A program made the position numbers and the translations under genes. Positions 1 to 9,677 of a stretch of DNA of 64,000 nucleotides are shown here, in pieces (the first letter of the stretch is position 1; the number at the start of each line of letters is the position of its first letter). The notes below the pieces were generated by a model. The model had not been told where the DNA came from. It saw only the letters and a list, made by a program, of their open reading frames with translations, and did no database searches. This DNA is from an uncultured Pseudomonadota bacterium (lineage in GTDB: Bacteria > Pseudomonadota > Alphaproteobacteria > RUG11792), in contig CADBLQ010000007.1 in assembly GCA_902795615.1 (NCBI GenBank), positions 53,523 through 117,522 of the forward strand. The letters run 5' to 3'.

Positions 1-2
1 TA

Positions 3-2378
3 AAACAAAATAAATCAGATCAAAGTGTTTCCTTGCGTGATTGTATAGCCGATTACACCAAGCCTGAAAAATCATCTGGAAATCTTTGTAAAAAATGTAA
101 CGGGTGTTGGGAGATGACATTGTACCCAACGTTTTTCTATTGTCCTCCGGTATTGACTTTTACTCTTGACTATGGTCAGGGCAAGCGCTTTGAGAAGGCC
201 GCTCGTGGTTTAGTAATCCCTCTGAATTTAAACATGACCCCCGAAATCAGTAAACGCAAAACAGAGTATTTCTTATCTACTGTTTGCGTTCATATCGGTG
301 AAAGTGGTGCTACTGGTCATTATGTTACATTGGTTCAACATACACCGGGTGGAGACTTGTACTTATATAATGATTCAACGGTTGATCAACTCACTAAAAA
401 TGGAACACTAACAGAGAAAGGTAAAAAATATCAAAATATCGTTCAGAATTGGTTGAAGGGAAAAATTGTGGTGAGCGAAAATTTTACACCGTATTATACC
501 CAATACCAAAGGAAAGACTTATATGACCAAATGGCAAAAACCGATGATCAAACTATACCATTGTCAAAGTATTATATTTCAGAAAATAACAATATTAATA
601 ATCAAAACCAACTTATCAATAATAATCAAATAAATTTGAATAATCAGATGAACAACATGAAGTATCAAATAATGAATAATCTGCAGGTGATGAATAACCC
701 AATGATGAATAACCCAATGATGGGCAATCAGATGAACAACATAAATAATAACAACATTAATATGAATATGAATAACATGAATATGAATTATCCAGTGATG
801 AATGGTCAGCCGATGATGAATAATCAGATGATGAACAATCAGATGATGAGTAAACCAATGATGAATAATAATGTAAATAACAATATGAATAATAATATTC
901 CTATGATTAATGGTAATGTTATGTCGTATCAAAATCCAAATGGTATATTTATGCCATTCAACCCGCAGATGAACATAGTAAGGCCAAATATAACCGCGTT
1001 AAATAACCCGCGGTTTCCTAATCAACCGAGCCCAAACTTCAATGGTATGCCCTATTCACAATTCCAACAAAATCCGACGTCAAGTGATGAACAAACAATG
1101 AGAAAAATCATCCCAGACCAGGGAGGTTTCAACCTAAACACTAATTTGATAAATAATAATTCTTTTTCTGCACTCTCCTCATTCGAAAATCAAACTGTAT
1201 CATGGGTAAAAAATCTGATACCCGCAAATGTCCAGAATAACCTCAATAGAGGTTTACCGAACGTTGGTAGTAATTCTTGTTTTGTACTAGCACCATTACA
1301 CTGTTTAGCCAATATTATACCCTTAAAAACTTTGTTCTCACAATATTCTTCTGCTCTGAGGAATACTACTTTTTCCACCTCCGAATATAAAGTAACAAAA
1401 GACATAATTTCTCTTATCAACGGTTTATGGGATTCGTCTACTCTCCCACGCGAGAATTGGGCAAGCACCCTGATTGACCTGCGTAAGAACTTAGAAATGG
1501 TGGCATCTATTAAAGCGAGCAAAGCTGGTGACGCTTTTGATGTGATTGACAATATTTTACGAATTTTTTCAAAAACAATGTCGGAACAACCTAGTAAACC
1601 TAGTAATTTTGTTAATATCGATTGGAACGCACAGGAACTAAGGGCACAGAACGAGACTTTTGCTCTCGCAGATTTTTTAAACGGCAGTCTAAATGAGCTT
1701 TATTTTAATCCAATACGTAGAATGTTCCTTAGCAAACGCAAAATTGAAATGACGTGTAATTCCTGTAAAAAAACGAAGTTCAGCTTTCAAAACGATCTAT
1801 ATTTCAATTTCATACTAAAAAAATGCAAGGAAGATCAAGAGTGTGTATATAGTACCAACAACATACAGATACCAAAGAAGCTCTCTTTATATGACTGTTT
1901 TAGTTCGAATCTCAAAACGGAATCACTAGAAGGTAATGATATGATATATTGCAATAGTTGTGGAGGTCTAAAACCTGCGAAAATGACCGAGTCATATCAA
2001 TGCTTTTCGCCAGTGTTAATTATAAAATTAAATAGGGGCAAAAACAATCTTGACTATGGTATATCAAATGCAATAGATATTCCAAGTCCAAGTGACATCC
2101 TCGATTTATCGGCTTATGCACAAACCAATCCAACTGATGCCAAGTACTCGTTAGTTGGCATTATTGTTCATGTTTCGGGAGATAGTGGACATTTTATGGC
2201 TTATTGTAGAAAAACACCTGATGACGAGTGGCATCAATATGATGACAGTACAGTTACAAAAGTCTCGAAAAAGATAATAGAAAACGTGTTATCAAATAAT
2301 CAAATACATAATAGTGGGATTTCTGCTGAAAGAGAAGTCCCTTATGTGCTCGTGTATATGAAAAAAAGTTTATTTTGA
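3..2378 (+). CDS. Tandem ubiquitin-specific protease (USP, family C19) protein, 5' partial
   Basis: Predicted deubiquitinase; bacteria have no ubiquitin, so the target should be in a eukaryotic host. The frame is open to the left window edge, so the TTG at 33 is not a proven start. Numbering from that TTG, residues 1-150 are the second half of a first USP domain: a CKKC zinc-ribbon pair and the His box TGHYVTLVQ (His96) followed by YNDSTV. Residues about 185-300 are an Asn/Met-rich linker. Residues about 405-781 are a complete second USP domain: Cys box GLPNVGSNSCF (Cys416, one residue longer before the Cys than the usual GNTC box), two CxxC zinc pairs (TCNSCKK, YCNSCGG), His box SGHFMAYC (His720) and YDDSTV. 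The Cys/His/Asp set of domain 2 looks intact; the Cys box of domain 1 lies outside the window. Likely a secreted effector acquired from a eukaryote; the secretion signal is not visible. Confidence 0.85.
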   Translation, partial: KQNKSDQSVSLRDCIADYTKPEKSSGNLCKKCNGCWEMTLYPTFFYCPPVLTFTLDYGQGKRFEKAARGLVIPLNLNMTPEISKRKTEYFLSTVCVHIGESGATGHYVTLVQHTPGGDLYLYNDSTVDQLTKNGTLTEKGKKYQNIVQNWLKGKIVVSENFTPYYTQYQRKDLYDQMAKTDDQTIPLSKYYISENNNINNQNQLINNNQINLNNQMNNMKYQIMNNLQVMNNPMMNNPMMGNQMNNINNNNINMNMNNMNMNYPVMNGQPMMNNQMMNNQMMSKPMMNNNVNNNMNNNIPMINGNVMSYQNPNGIFMPFNPQMNIVRPNITALNNPRFPNQPSPNFNGMPYSQFQQNPTSSDEQTMRKIIPDQGGFNLNTNLINNNSFSALSSFENQTVSWVKNLIPANVQNNLNRGLPNVGSNSCFVLAPLHCLANIIPLKTLFSQYSSALRNTTFSTSEYKVTKDIISLINGLWDSSTLPRENWASTLIDLRKNLEMVASIKASKAGDAFDVIDNILRIFSKTMSEQPSKPSNFVNIDWNAQELRAQNETFALADFLNGSLNELYFNPIRRMFLSKRKIEMTCNSCKKTKFSFQNDLYFNFILKKCKEDQECVYSTNNIQIPKKLSLYDCFSSNLKTESLEGNDMIYCNSCGGLKPAKMTESYQCFSPVLIIKLNRGKNNLDYGISNAIDIPSPSDILDLSAYAQTNPTDAKYSLVGIIVHVSGDSGHFMAYCRKTPDDEWHQYDDSTVTKVSKKIIENVLSNNQIHNSGISAEREVPYVLVYMKKSLF
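580..935 (+). repeat. Asn/Met-rich low-complexity repeat inside the USP gene
   Basis: Imperfect short repeats built on atgatgaataat and atgaacaatcag encode runs of MMNN, NQMM and NNIN between the two USP domains. The pattern suggests replication slippage making a flexible linker. The opposite strand is open here only because the repeat lacks stops there; I do not regard it as a gene. Confidence 0.8.
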
Positions 2379-2394
2379 AAGTTCTAGCAAAAAT

Positions 2395-2413
2395 AGGGGG
2401 CGTTCCCCCTTTA
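2395..2413 (+). terminator. Probable terminator of the USP gene
   Basis: A hairpin with stem AGGGGG/CCCCCT and loop CGTT (2395-2410), followed by TTAAT, starts 17 bases after the USP stop codon. The T tail is short, so efficiency is uncertain. Confidence 0.5.
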
Positions 2414-2596
2414 ATCAAATAAAACTATATACTATATGAGTATTGGTACTAAACACGAAATAATCCGTATTGCGTTCAAAACCTTATTGTGAGCGAAACC
2501 TGTGCGATAATGTGACATACATGTAATGCTTGTACTAAATTGTTGATGTAACTTAAGTGTAGAGAAAATCTGAATATTAATTCCGTGGGGAAATAA

Positions 2597-3493
2597 ATGC
2601 AAAATATATACGTTGAAGTAACTTTACCAAAAGTACGAGGTTCATACATATACGATTATCACTTAGGTAAACATTCATTTTTTAAAACAGGTGGTAATGT
2701 TGATGTTTTATTTAAACCTGCAGATATCGATGACCTAACGTATTTTTTAAAGCACAAGCCTCATGCTTTACCAATTACTGTAATAGGAAACTTATCAAAT
2801 ACTATTGTTACTGATAAAGGTGTGCGGGGTATTGTAATTGATTCAAGAGGGTTTCAAAATATAGAATTTTCTAATAACACAGTAAAAGTATATTCAGGCG
2901 TGCAACTATCGAAGTTTATACGTACTTGTGTTGAACGTGGTGTTTCGTGTTGCGAGCTTTTATACATGATACCTGGAACAATCGGTGGGGCATTGTATAT
3001 GAACGCTGGTGTACCGGAATTTGAAATTAAGGATGTAACTCAATCAATTGAGCTTATTGATATTACAACAGGTGCAGTATCTCAAATATCAGCAGACGAC
3101 ATGTCTTATAGAAATGGAAATATTCCAAATGGGAAAATTATAACTTCATGTGTTTTGAAAACACGTATGGAAAATAAAGAAAATATGGAATTGCTTTTAC
3201 AAAAAATACGTGCTGAACGTATATCAAAACAACCTATTGGTTCGAGAACTTGTGGTTGTACGTTTAAAAACCCACCAAATAATAAAGCTTGGAAATTGAT
3301 AAAAGATGCAGGATGTGCAGGTATAGCAGTTGGAGGTGCAGAGGTTTCCTCAGTACATAATAATTTTATAATCAATAAAGGAGGGGCTACATCATCGGAT
3401 ATATTAGCGTTAATTGACAATATCAAAGAACGTGTCTACCAAAAAACTGGTATCCTTCTTAAGGAAGAAATTAAAATAATAGGCGAATTATGA
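2597..3493 (+). CDS. murB: UDP-N-acetylenolpyruvoylglucosamine reductase
   Basis: FAD- and NADPH-dependent reduction of UDP-GlcNAc-enolpyruvate to UDP-MurNAc, the second committed step of peptidoglycan precursor synthesis in the cytoplasm. At 298 aa it has the length of short (type II) MurB. The FAD-domain segment IGNLSN (63-68), the YRNG motif (Arg172) and the C-terminal EEIKIIGE (Glu291) are visible. The catalytic acid segment, normally GSxFKNP, reads GCTFKNP, putting Cys221 in place of the proton-donating Ser. The ATG at 2597 has gtgggg 7 bases upstream. The gene overlaps recJ by 4 bases (ATGA), so the two are probably co-transcribed. The usual murC and ddl neighbours are absent. Confidence 0.93.
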   Translation: MQNIYVEVTLPKVRGSYIYDYHLGKHSFFKTGGNVDVLFKPADIDDLTYFLKHKPHALPITVIGNLSNTIVTDKGVRGIVIDSRGFQNIEFSNNTVKVYSGVQLSKFIRTCVERGVSCCELLYMIPGTIGGALYMNAGVPEFEIKDVTQSIELIDITTGAVSQISADDMSYRNGNIPNGKIITSCVLKTRMENKENMELLLQKIRAERISKQPIGSRTCGCTFKNPPNNKAWKLIKDAGCAGIAVGGAEVSSVHNNFIINKGGATSSDILALIDNIKERVYQKTGILLKEEIKIIGEL

Positions 3494-5271
3494 TGAATGG
3501 CAGTACTGCTAACGCAGTAGCGGACACATCAGTTTCAACAAGTATGTATTCATACGCTAATACAGATTGGAAATTTTTAAAAGCTAACACAAAAGCATTA
3601 ATTGATAGTGGTGCAAAATTAGATGAACTTGTTTTGCGAATTTTGTTAAATCGTGGCTTTTCTAAACCAAAGGAAATTGGGCAACTACTGAATACGAGTT
3701 TTAAAAATACCATTTGTGACCCTTCATTAGTGCTTGATATGGATAAAGCTGTTGAACGTATATATAAAGCCATTGCGGAAAAGGAAAAAGTAGCGATATT
3801 TGGTGATTACGACGTAGATGGCGTAACGTCAACTTTTTTACTTGTTGATGTACTCCGTCGTAACGGATTAGACCCAACTTATCACCTACCAAACAGATTA
3901 ACTGATGGATATGGCTTAACTAAGGAATTTATCGATGAGTGTAAAACCAATGGCATTAGTCTTGTTATTACGACAGATTGTGGCATAGGAGCAATTGAGG
4001 AAACAGAATACGCCAATAGCCAAAATATTGATGTGGTTATTTTTGACCACCATGTCCAGTTGATAGATAAAATACCACCTGCAATCGCAGTAGTTGACGC
4101 AAATAGGCAAGAACAGCAAGAAGTCCCAACAGCTTACCTAAAGCATTTATGTGCTGCGGGCATTGTGTTTATGTTTTTAATAGCTTTAAGGAGATACATA
4201 AGAAATCGCGGAGGACAACTGTTATTTAATCCAACGGATTATGTCGATATTGTTGCTCTTGGTACAGTAAGCGATTTAGTGCAGTTACTAGGTATCAATC
4301 GTGCTTTAGTCATTCATGTGCTTAAGGGGAAAGTGAAATCTCTTGGTATCAAAGCAATGATGGCAATACTTAGTGTTAGTGATGTCTCAACTGTTGAGGA
4401 TATATCATTTAGAATTTCTCCATTAATTAACGCAGCAGGACGCTTAGGGCAAGCAGATAAAGCCTTGGAGTTGCTGTTTACTACGAATAAGCAAGATGCA
4501 GTTGCTAGAGCATATGAATTATTAGCATTAAATGACAAACGAAGAGTTATAGAAGCTGAAATATTAACACATGCATTACAATCAGCTGAAGCAATGCAGA
4601 AGAATAAGTCATTTGTTTGCTCATATGGTGATAATTGGCATGAAGGTGTAATGGGAATAATATCAGGTAAGTTACGTGAACGGTTTAACAAACCCAGTTT
4701 TGTAATTTCATTTAATGCTAAAGGTGAAGGACATGGTTCAGCTCGGTCTGTACCAGGATTACATATAGGAGAACTTATTAATTCAGCAGTTGAAGCAGGG
4801 ATATTACTAAAAGGTGGGGGGCATGAAATGGCAGGTGGTTTTTCACTACTTAAAAGTAATATTGATAGGTTTATGAAATTTCTAGAAGGGCATATTCCCA
4901 CAGATATTAAAACCCTTATAGAAATTGATGCTTGTTTATCTCCATTATCAAAGCTAGAGAATATCGTCAAGAAATTACAGATTTTGGAGCCTTTTGGTCA
5001 GGGCTTAATGCGTCCGGTATTCGCAATGTTACGATTACAAGTTGCAAACATACGATATATAGCTGATGGACAACATGCTCGTATTGTATTTAAAGATGAG
5101 TTTGGACGAGGTCTTGTACGCACTTCCTTGTTTAATAGCTGTATGAACCAACCTTTTATAGATAGAATGTTTACAAACAGTAATCAGCTATATGATATCG
5201 TCGGAGTATTAACTTCTCATAGAGTGTTTGGACCATCAATCATTTTAAAAGATATAAGAATATCCCAGTAG
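3490..5271 (+). CDS. recJ: Single-stranded-DNA-specific exonuclease RecJ
   Basis: 5'-3' exonuclease on single-stranded DNA acting in recombinational and mismatch repair. 593 aa, close to the usual 570-600. The DHH phosphoesterase core is clear: FGDYDVDG (104-111, metal-binding Asp106/108/110), TTDCGIG (161-167) and the DHH triad at 186-188. The DHHA1 nucleotide-binding domain follows with HEGVMGIISGKL, GSARSV and GGGHEMAGGF, then the C-terminal OB-type domain. The start ATG lies inside the murB stop (ATGATG), indicating translational coupling; a second ATG three bases on is an equal alternative. birA follows after a 25-base gap. Confidence 0.95.
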   Translation: MMNGSTANAVADTSVSTSMYSYANTDWKFLKANTKALIDSGAKLDELVLRILLNRGFSKPKEIGQLLNTSFKNTICDPSLVLDMDKAVERIYKAIAEKEKVAIFGDYDVDGVTSTFLLVDVLRRNGLDPTYHLPNRLTDGYGLTKEFIDECKTNGISLVITTDCGIGAIEETEYANSQNIDVVIFDHHVQLIDKIPPAIAVVDANRQEQQEVPTAYLKHLCAAGIVFMFLIALRRYIRNRGGQLLFNPTDYVDIVALGTVSDLVQLLGINRALVIHVLKGKVKSLGIKAMMAILSVSDVSTVEDISFRISPLINAAGRLGQADKALELLFTTNKQDAVARAYELLALNDKRRVIEAEILTHALQSAEAMQKNKSFVCSYGDNWHEGVMGIISGKLRERFNKPSFVISFNAKGEGHGSARSVPGLHIGELINSAVEAGILLKGGGHEMAGGFSLLKSNIDRFMKFLEGHIPTDIKTLIEIDACLSPLSKLENIVKKLQILEPFGQGLMRPVFAMLRLQVANIRYIADGQHARIVFKDEFGRGLVRTSLFNSCMNQPFIDRMFTNSNQLYDIVGVLTSHRVFGPSIILKDIRISQ

Positions 5272-5296
5272 GAGAATTATTTAATTTCGACAAATT

Positions 5297-5815
5297 ATGC
5301 TTAAAATTATTCATAAACGTGTCTTGGGAAGTACTCAGGACTACGCCCATAAACTACTTGCCTCTTACACAGGAGATGTTCTTATAATTGCGGATATTCA
5401 AACAGCAGGTAAAAGTCGTCATCGTGAAAGATTATGGATTTCAAATAAAGGCAATTTCCATGGTTCATTTATAATAGATGCTTCCAAAATAGGATATACG
5501 TTTTTTAATATTAATCTGATTAATTCACATGTAGTCTATGCCGTACAAAAAACAATAGCGAAATTTTCAAGCTCTAATGATATTAAGGTGAAGTTGCCAA
5601 ACGACGTATATTATGATGGGAAGAAAATTGCAGGTATACTAATAGAAACATTCTATCCACTAGCAATTATAGGAATAGGCATAAATTTAATATCTTCACC
5701 ATTAGCTACTTCAACAAGTCTTAAAGATGCTTTTGGTATCGAAATTAATAATACAGACAGCGAGTTTATTAACTTAATATATAACAACATTACTGAAAGG
5801 GTTATCTGTTATTAA
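5297..5815 (+). CDS. birA: Minimal biotin-protein ligase
   Basis: Activates biotin to biotinyl-AMP and attaches it to the lysine of a biotin carboxyl carrier domain. Only 172 aa: the sequence starts directly in the catalytic domain (LGSTQDYA), with neither the N-terminal DNA-binding helix-turn-helix of bifunctional BirA nor a clear C-terminal SH3-like domain. The conserved KLPNDVYYDGKKIAGILIE region and GIGINL are present, while the usual GRGRRGRxW loop is degenerate (AGKSRHRERLW). It cannot be a biotin-operon repressor. It is encoded tail to tail with bioA and the two genes overlap by 14 bases, placing biotin use next to biotin synthesis. Confidence 0.85.
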   Translation: MLKIIHKRVLGSTQDYAHKLLASYTGDVLIIADIQTAGKSRHRERLWISNKGNFHGSFIIDASKIGYTFFNINLINSHVVYAVQKTIAKFSSSNDIKVKLPNDVYYDGKKIAGILIETFYPLAIIGIGINLISSPLATSTSLKDAFGIEINNTDSEFINLIYNNITERVICY

Positions 5816-6998
5816 ACCATGTTTTCATAGTATCGATGATTTTAACAAGTTCAACTTCATTGATTATGTAAGATGGCATTGTATACATATAATTCAAAAA
5901 CGGTCTAATAAATATTCCATTATCGTAGGCAAATTGCTGAAAACCGTTAAGTACAGTTTTATCAAATACTTCGATACATAAACAACCTCCCATAATTCTA
6001 ATTTCTTTTATATCAGGATGTGTAAAATCTTTCGTTTCTCTATTAAATATTTCTTCTATTTTTTTAATTTTACTCATATAATCATATTTTTCAAATAATT
6101 CTATTGATTTTAATGATGCACAACATGCAAGTGCGTTTCCCATAAACGTAGGACCATGCATTAAGGCATGTATTGGATTATCACTATAAAAACCATCCCA
6201 TACCTTTTGATTAGTAATAGTGACAGCATGACCAATGTATCCACCAGTTAATGCTTTACCAAGCATAAGAATGTCTGGTTGTACTAAGTCAGAAACAAAT
6301 CGCTTACCAGTTCTACCAAACCCAGTTGCTATTTCATCAAATAGTAGTAAAACGTCATACTCATCACACAATTTGCGGGCTTTTTGTAAAAAAGAAATGT
6401 CATACATTCTCATTCCGCCTGCACACTGCAATAGTGGCTCTACAATAAAACATGACAATTCATTACCAAATTTAAAAAATGCCTCTTCTAATGTAGGAAT
6501 TGTAGTAGATATGTGTACTACGTTAGATTTCTGGTTACTGAATGCAAAATGGTAATCTTCGTCATCACCAACTTCCATAGCTTTAAAAGTATCTCCATGG
6601 TATGCATGTTCTAGAGCCAAAATCTTATTACGTGATGAATTGCGATTGGTATTAAACTGCAATGCCATTTTAAGTGCTACTTCTACAGCAACACTTCCTG
6701 AGTCTGAAAAGAAACAGTAGTTTAAGTTACCTGGTAACCACTCGACAAGTTTTTGTGAAAGTTTTTCAACTGGGTCGTGAGTAAGTCCACCAAGCATTAC
6801 GTGGGAAAATTTATCTATCTGTTGTTTTATAGCTTCATTAATTTCTGGATGGTTGTAGCCATGAATAACACACCACCACGACGATATGGCATCAATAAGT
6901 TTATGATTATCCTCTGTATAAAGGTATACACCTTCTGCGTGTGTTATTTTTACCGGACTTTTGGCAGTCTTCATCTGTGTATATGGAAACCAGAGCAT
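5802..6998 (-). CDS. bioA: Adenosylmethionine-8-amino-7-oxononanoate aminotransferase
   Basis: PLP enzyme converting KAPA to 7,8-diaminononanoate with S-adenosylmethionine as amino donor. 398 aa, class III aminotransferase fold: WWCVIHGYNHP (41-51), the SDSGSVAVE phosphate-binding loop (98-106), LLFDEIATGFGRTG (219-231, Asp221 to the PLP ring nitrogen) and LGKALTGGYIGH with the Schiff-base lysine at Lys248. The WW pair near residue 41 is typical of BioA rather than ornithine or GABA aminotransferases. Last gene of bioB-bioD-bioA; its ATG comes one base after the bioD stop with GGAAGG as ribosome site. Confidence 0.93.
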   Translation of the reverse strand: MLWFPYTQMKTAKSPVKITHAEGVYLYTEDNHKLIDAISSWWCVIHGYNHPEINEAIKQQIDKFSHVMLGGLTHDPVEKLSQKLVEWLPGNLNYCFFSDSGSVAVEVALKMALQFNTNRNSSRNKILALEHAYHGDTFKAMEVGDDEDYHFAFSNQKSNVVHISTTIPTLEEAFFKFGNELSCFIVEPLLQCAGGMRMYDISFLQKARKLCDEYDVLLLFDEIATGFGRTGKRFVSDLVQPDILMLGKALTGGYIGHAVTITNQKVWDGFYSDNPIHALMHGPTFMGNALACCASLKSIELFEKYDYMSKIKKIEEIFNRETKDFTHPDIKEIRIMGGCLCIEVFDKTVLNGFQQFAYDNGIFIRPFLNYMYTMPSYIINEVELVKIIDTMKTWFNNR

Positions 6999-6999
6999 T

Positions 7000-7680
7000 T
7001 TACCTTCCTTTCATCCAAAATTTTTTATTTATATCAATATCTTTATCTTCAGGTTTAACTTTTGCAAGAACGGGCAAACCCGTGAGGATTTCACACATTT
7101 TTATGTTATCTTTCTCCATAATATCCTTGTCATTATAGTTATTGAATATAATTCCTATTATAGGAACATCACGTAATTTCATGTATTCATATGTTAGAAC
7201 AAGTCTATTTATTGAGCCAAGAGCAGTATCTGACACTATAATACATGGCAATTTTGATAATTTTATAATATCAATTAGGAAAATCTTTTCCTCATCACAT
7301 CTTATAGGACATATAATACCGCCACTTCCCTCAAATACGACAAAATTATATTTACCACAAACATATCCATAAGCGGAGGAAACACGCTCTAGCTCTACTG
7401 GATTTCCTTCTATCTGAGAAGCTAAGTGTGGAGAAACAGCAGTTTCATACACATACGGACACATTTCGGCTAGTGGTTGTGCAATATTTGAAAAATCTTT
7501 AACAAAGACAGCATCTCCTGGCATTAGTTTTCCATTTTTATCTTTTATGTTTCCACTCATGGCACTTTTAAAATAGCCAATATTAATGCCCTGTTCATGT
7601 AATTTCTTTACAATTAATGCGGATATATAAGTTTTACCTACATCAGTTCCTGTTCCTGTTATGAAAACTCCGTTATTCAT
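7000..7680 (-). CDS. bioD: ATP-dependent dethiobiotin synthetase
   Basis: Closes the ureido ring of 7,8-diaminononanoate with CO2 and ATP to give dethiobiotin. 226 aa, usual length. The N-terminal P-loop GTGTDVGKT is at residues 9-17, and the FEGSGGIICPI segment matches the conserved EGAGG(L/I)xVP region of BioD. Its ATG overlaps the TGA of bioB (ATGA), and bioA starts one base after its stop, so the three genes form one translationally coupled unit. Confidence 0.93.
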   Translation of the reverse strand: MNNGVFITGTGTDVGKTYISALIVKKLHEQGINIGYFKSAMSGNIKDKNGKLMPGDAVFVKDFSNIAQPLAEMCPYVYETAVSPHLASQIEGNPVELERVSSAYGYVCGKYNFVVFEGSGGIICPIRCDEEKIFLIDIIKLSKLPCIIVSDTALGSINRLVLTYEYMKLRDVPIIGIIFNNYNDKDIMEKDNIKMCEILTGLPVLAKVKPEDKDIDINKKFWMKGR

Positions 7681-8645
7681 TTATTTGCCTCCACTGTAAA
7701 TCCCATCTCTCTCAGCATTTTAATATCTTCAGTAATGTTATTACCTGACGTAGTTAGCATATCTCCTGTAATAGCGGAGTTGGCTCCTGATAAAAATGCC
7801 TGTTTTCCGCAATCTTTAATAAGATTACGCCCTGCTGCTAATCTTATATCAGCTATTGGATTAATATAACGAAATATTGCTACTGTTCTCAAAATATCAT
7901 TTTCTGAAATACGTTCTAAATTTTCAAATGGAGTACCTTTTATTGGAATAAGAACATTGATAGGAATTGAGTTTACATTTAGTTCAGATAGACTAATTGC
8001 CATATCAAGCCTATCTTCCCAAGATTCACCCATGCCTATTATTCCGCCTGAACATATCTCAAAGCCTGCTTCTCTGGCACGTTTGATACATGCTATCTTA
8101 TCCTCATAAGTGTGAGTAGTACAAATGTTAGGAAAGTTTCTACGTGATGTTTCTATATTACAGTGATATCTTCTTACTCCACTTTCATAAAGCTCTTTAA
8201 ACTGTTCAGATGTAAGTAGTCCTAATGATGAACATAGCCCAATATTACATTTACTTTTTAGCAATCTGAATGCTGATATTACTTTTTTAAAATCATTGCT
8301 ACTAAGAGTTCTACCAGCAGTAACTATAGCAAAACGGTTAACTCCACGTTTTTCATTATGTGTGCATTCTGCCAGTATTGCTTCTTCATTCAGAAAGTTA
8401 TATTCAGTTATACCGGTACAGTAATGAGCTGATTGGGCACAAAATTTGCAGTTTTCAGAACATCTGCCACTTTTACCATTTATTATTGAACAGAGATTAA
8501 TTTTGTTGCCACAAAGACTACTACGTATTCTATTTGCACCTGCACATAACTGCTCAAGGTTACAGTTTATAAAAAAATTGAGGTCATCAGTGCGTTTTAT
8601 TCGATATCCATTAATGATATCCTCAGTGCATTTAGATATATTCAC
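7677..8645 (-). CDS. bioB: Biotin synthase
   Basis: Radical-SAM enzyme that inserts sulfur into dethiobiotin to make biotin. 322 aa. The 4Fe-4S cysteines Cys62, Cys66 and Cys69 sit in RCSENCKFCAQSAHY. NIETSRRNFP and AAGRNLI, corresponding to conserved BioB segments of the second cluster and substrate pocket, are present. The start codon is GTG at 8645, with GGGGAG about 8 bases upstream. First gene of the bioBDA unit, divergent from the ribosomal run. No bioF, bioC or bioH lies beside it, so these genes act only from KAPA onward. Confidence 0.95.
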   Translation of the reverse strand: MNISKCTEDIINGYRIKRTDDLNFFINCNLEQLCAGANRIRSSLCGNKINLCSIINGKSGRCSENCKFCAQSAHYCTGITEYNFLNEEAILAECTHNEKRGVNRFAIVTAGRTLSSNDFKKVISAFRLLKSKCNIGLCSSLGLLTSEQFKELYESGVRRYHCNIETSRRNFPNICTTHTYEDKIACIKRAREAGFEICSGGIIGMGESWEDRLDMAISLSELNVNSIPINVLIPIKGTPFENLERISENDILRTVAIFRYINPIADIRLAAGRNLIKDCGKQAFLSGANSAITGDMLTTSGNNITEDIKMLREMGFTVEANK

Positions 8646-8676
8646 TATTGCTCCCCATAAATCACTGAACGACTAA

Positions 8677-8704
8677 TTTATAGCACAACCATTCTAACCA
8701 ATAA
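8677..8704 (-). promoter_or_regulatory. Possible promoter of bioBDA
   Basis: On the minus strand TTATTG and TATAAA are separated by 16 bases, about 30-60 bases upstream of the bioB GTG. Both hexamers are imperfect. I see no BirA-type palindromic operator here, in keeping with a BirA lacking a DNA-binding domain. Confidence 0.3.
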
Positions 8705-8746
8705 GCCTATAAGGAACAGTTTTCATTTGTAAAAACATATCATCAG

Positions 8747-8776
8747 TTGTTCTAGATTGCGTAAAAATGTTATAAT
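8747..8776 (+). promoter_or_regulatory. Probable promoter of the str-S10-spc run
   Basis: TTGTTC (8747-8752) and TATAAT (8771-8776) with an 18-base spacer give a good sigma-70-type promoter; transcription would start about 30 bases before rpsL. It is the only strong candidate seen ahead of the 15-kb ribosomal run. Confidence 0.6.
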
Positions 8777-8815
8777 CTAATCTGACTTGGTATGTTTGAA
8801 AGAAGAAATTAAAGG

Positions 8816-9669
<854 letters not shown>

Positions 9670-9677
9670 GGTCTTTT

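Noticed and set aside
579..932. Long minus-strand open frame rich in His/Ile opposite the USP linker
   Set aside because: Antisense shadow of the Asn/Met repeats; composition is purely the complement of AAT/ATG codons, without ribosome site.
1..2378. Considered whether the tandem USP sequence could be host contamination
   Set aside because: It is contiguous with bacterial murB-recJ, shows no introns and shares the AT bias and gene spacing of the window; a short terminator follows it. Read coverage could still test this.
4314..4970. 218-codon minus-strand frame inside recJ
   Set aside because: recJ has strong catalytic motifs across this stretch and the antisense product has no recognisable features.
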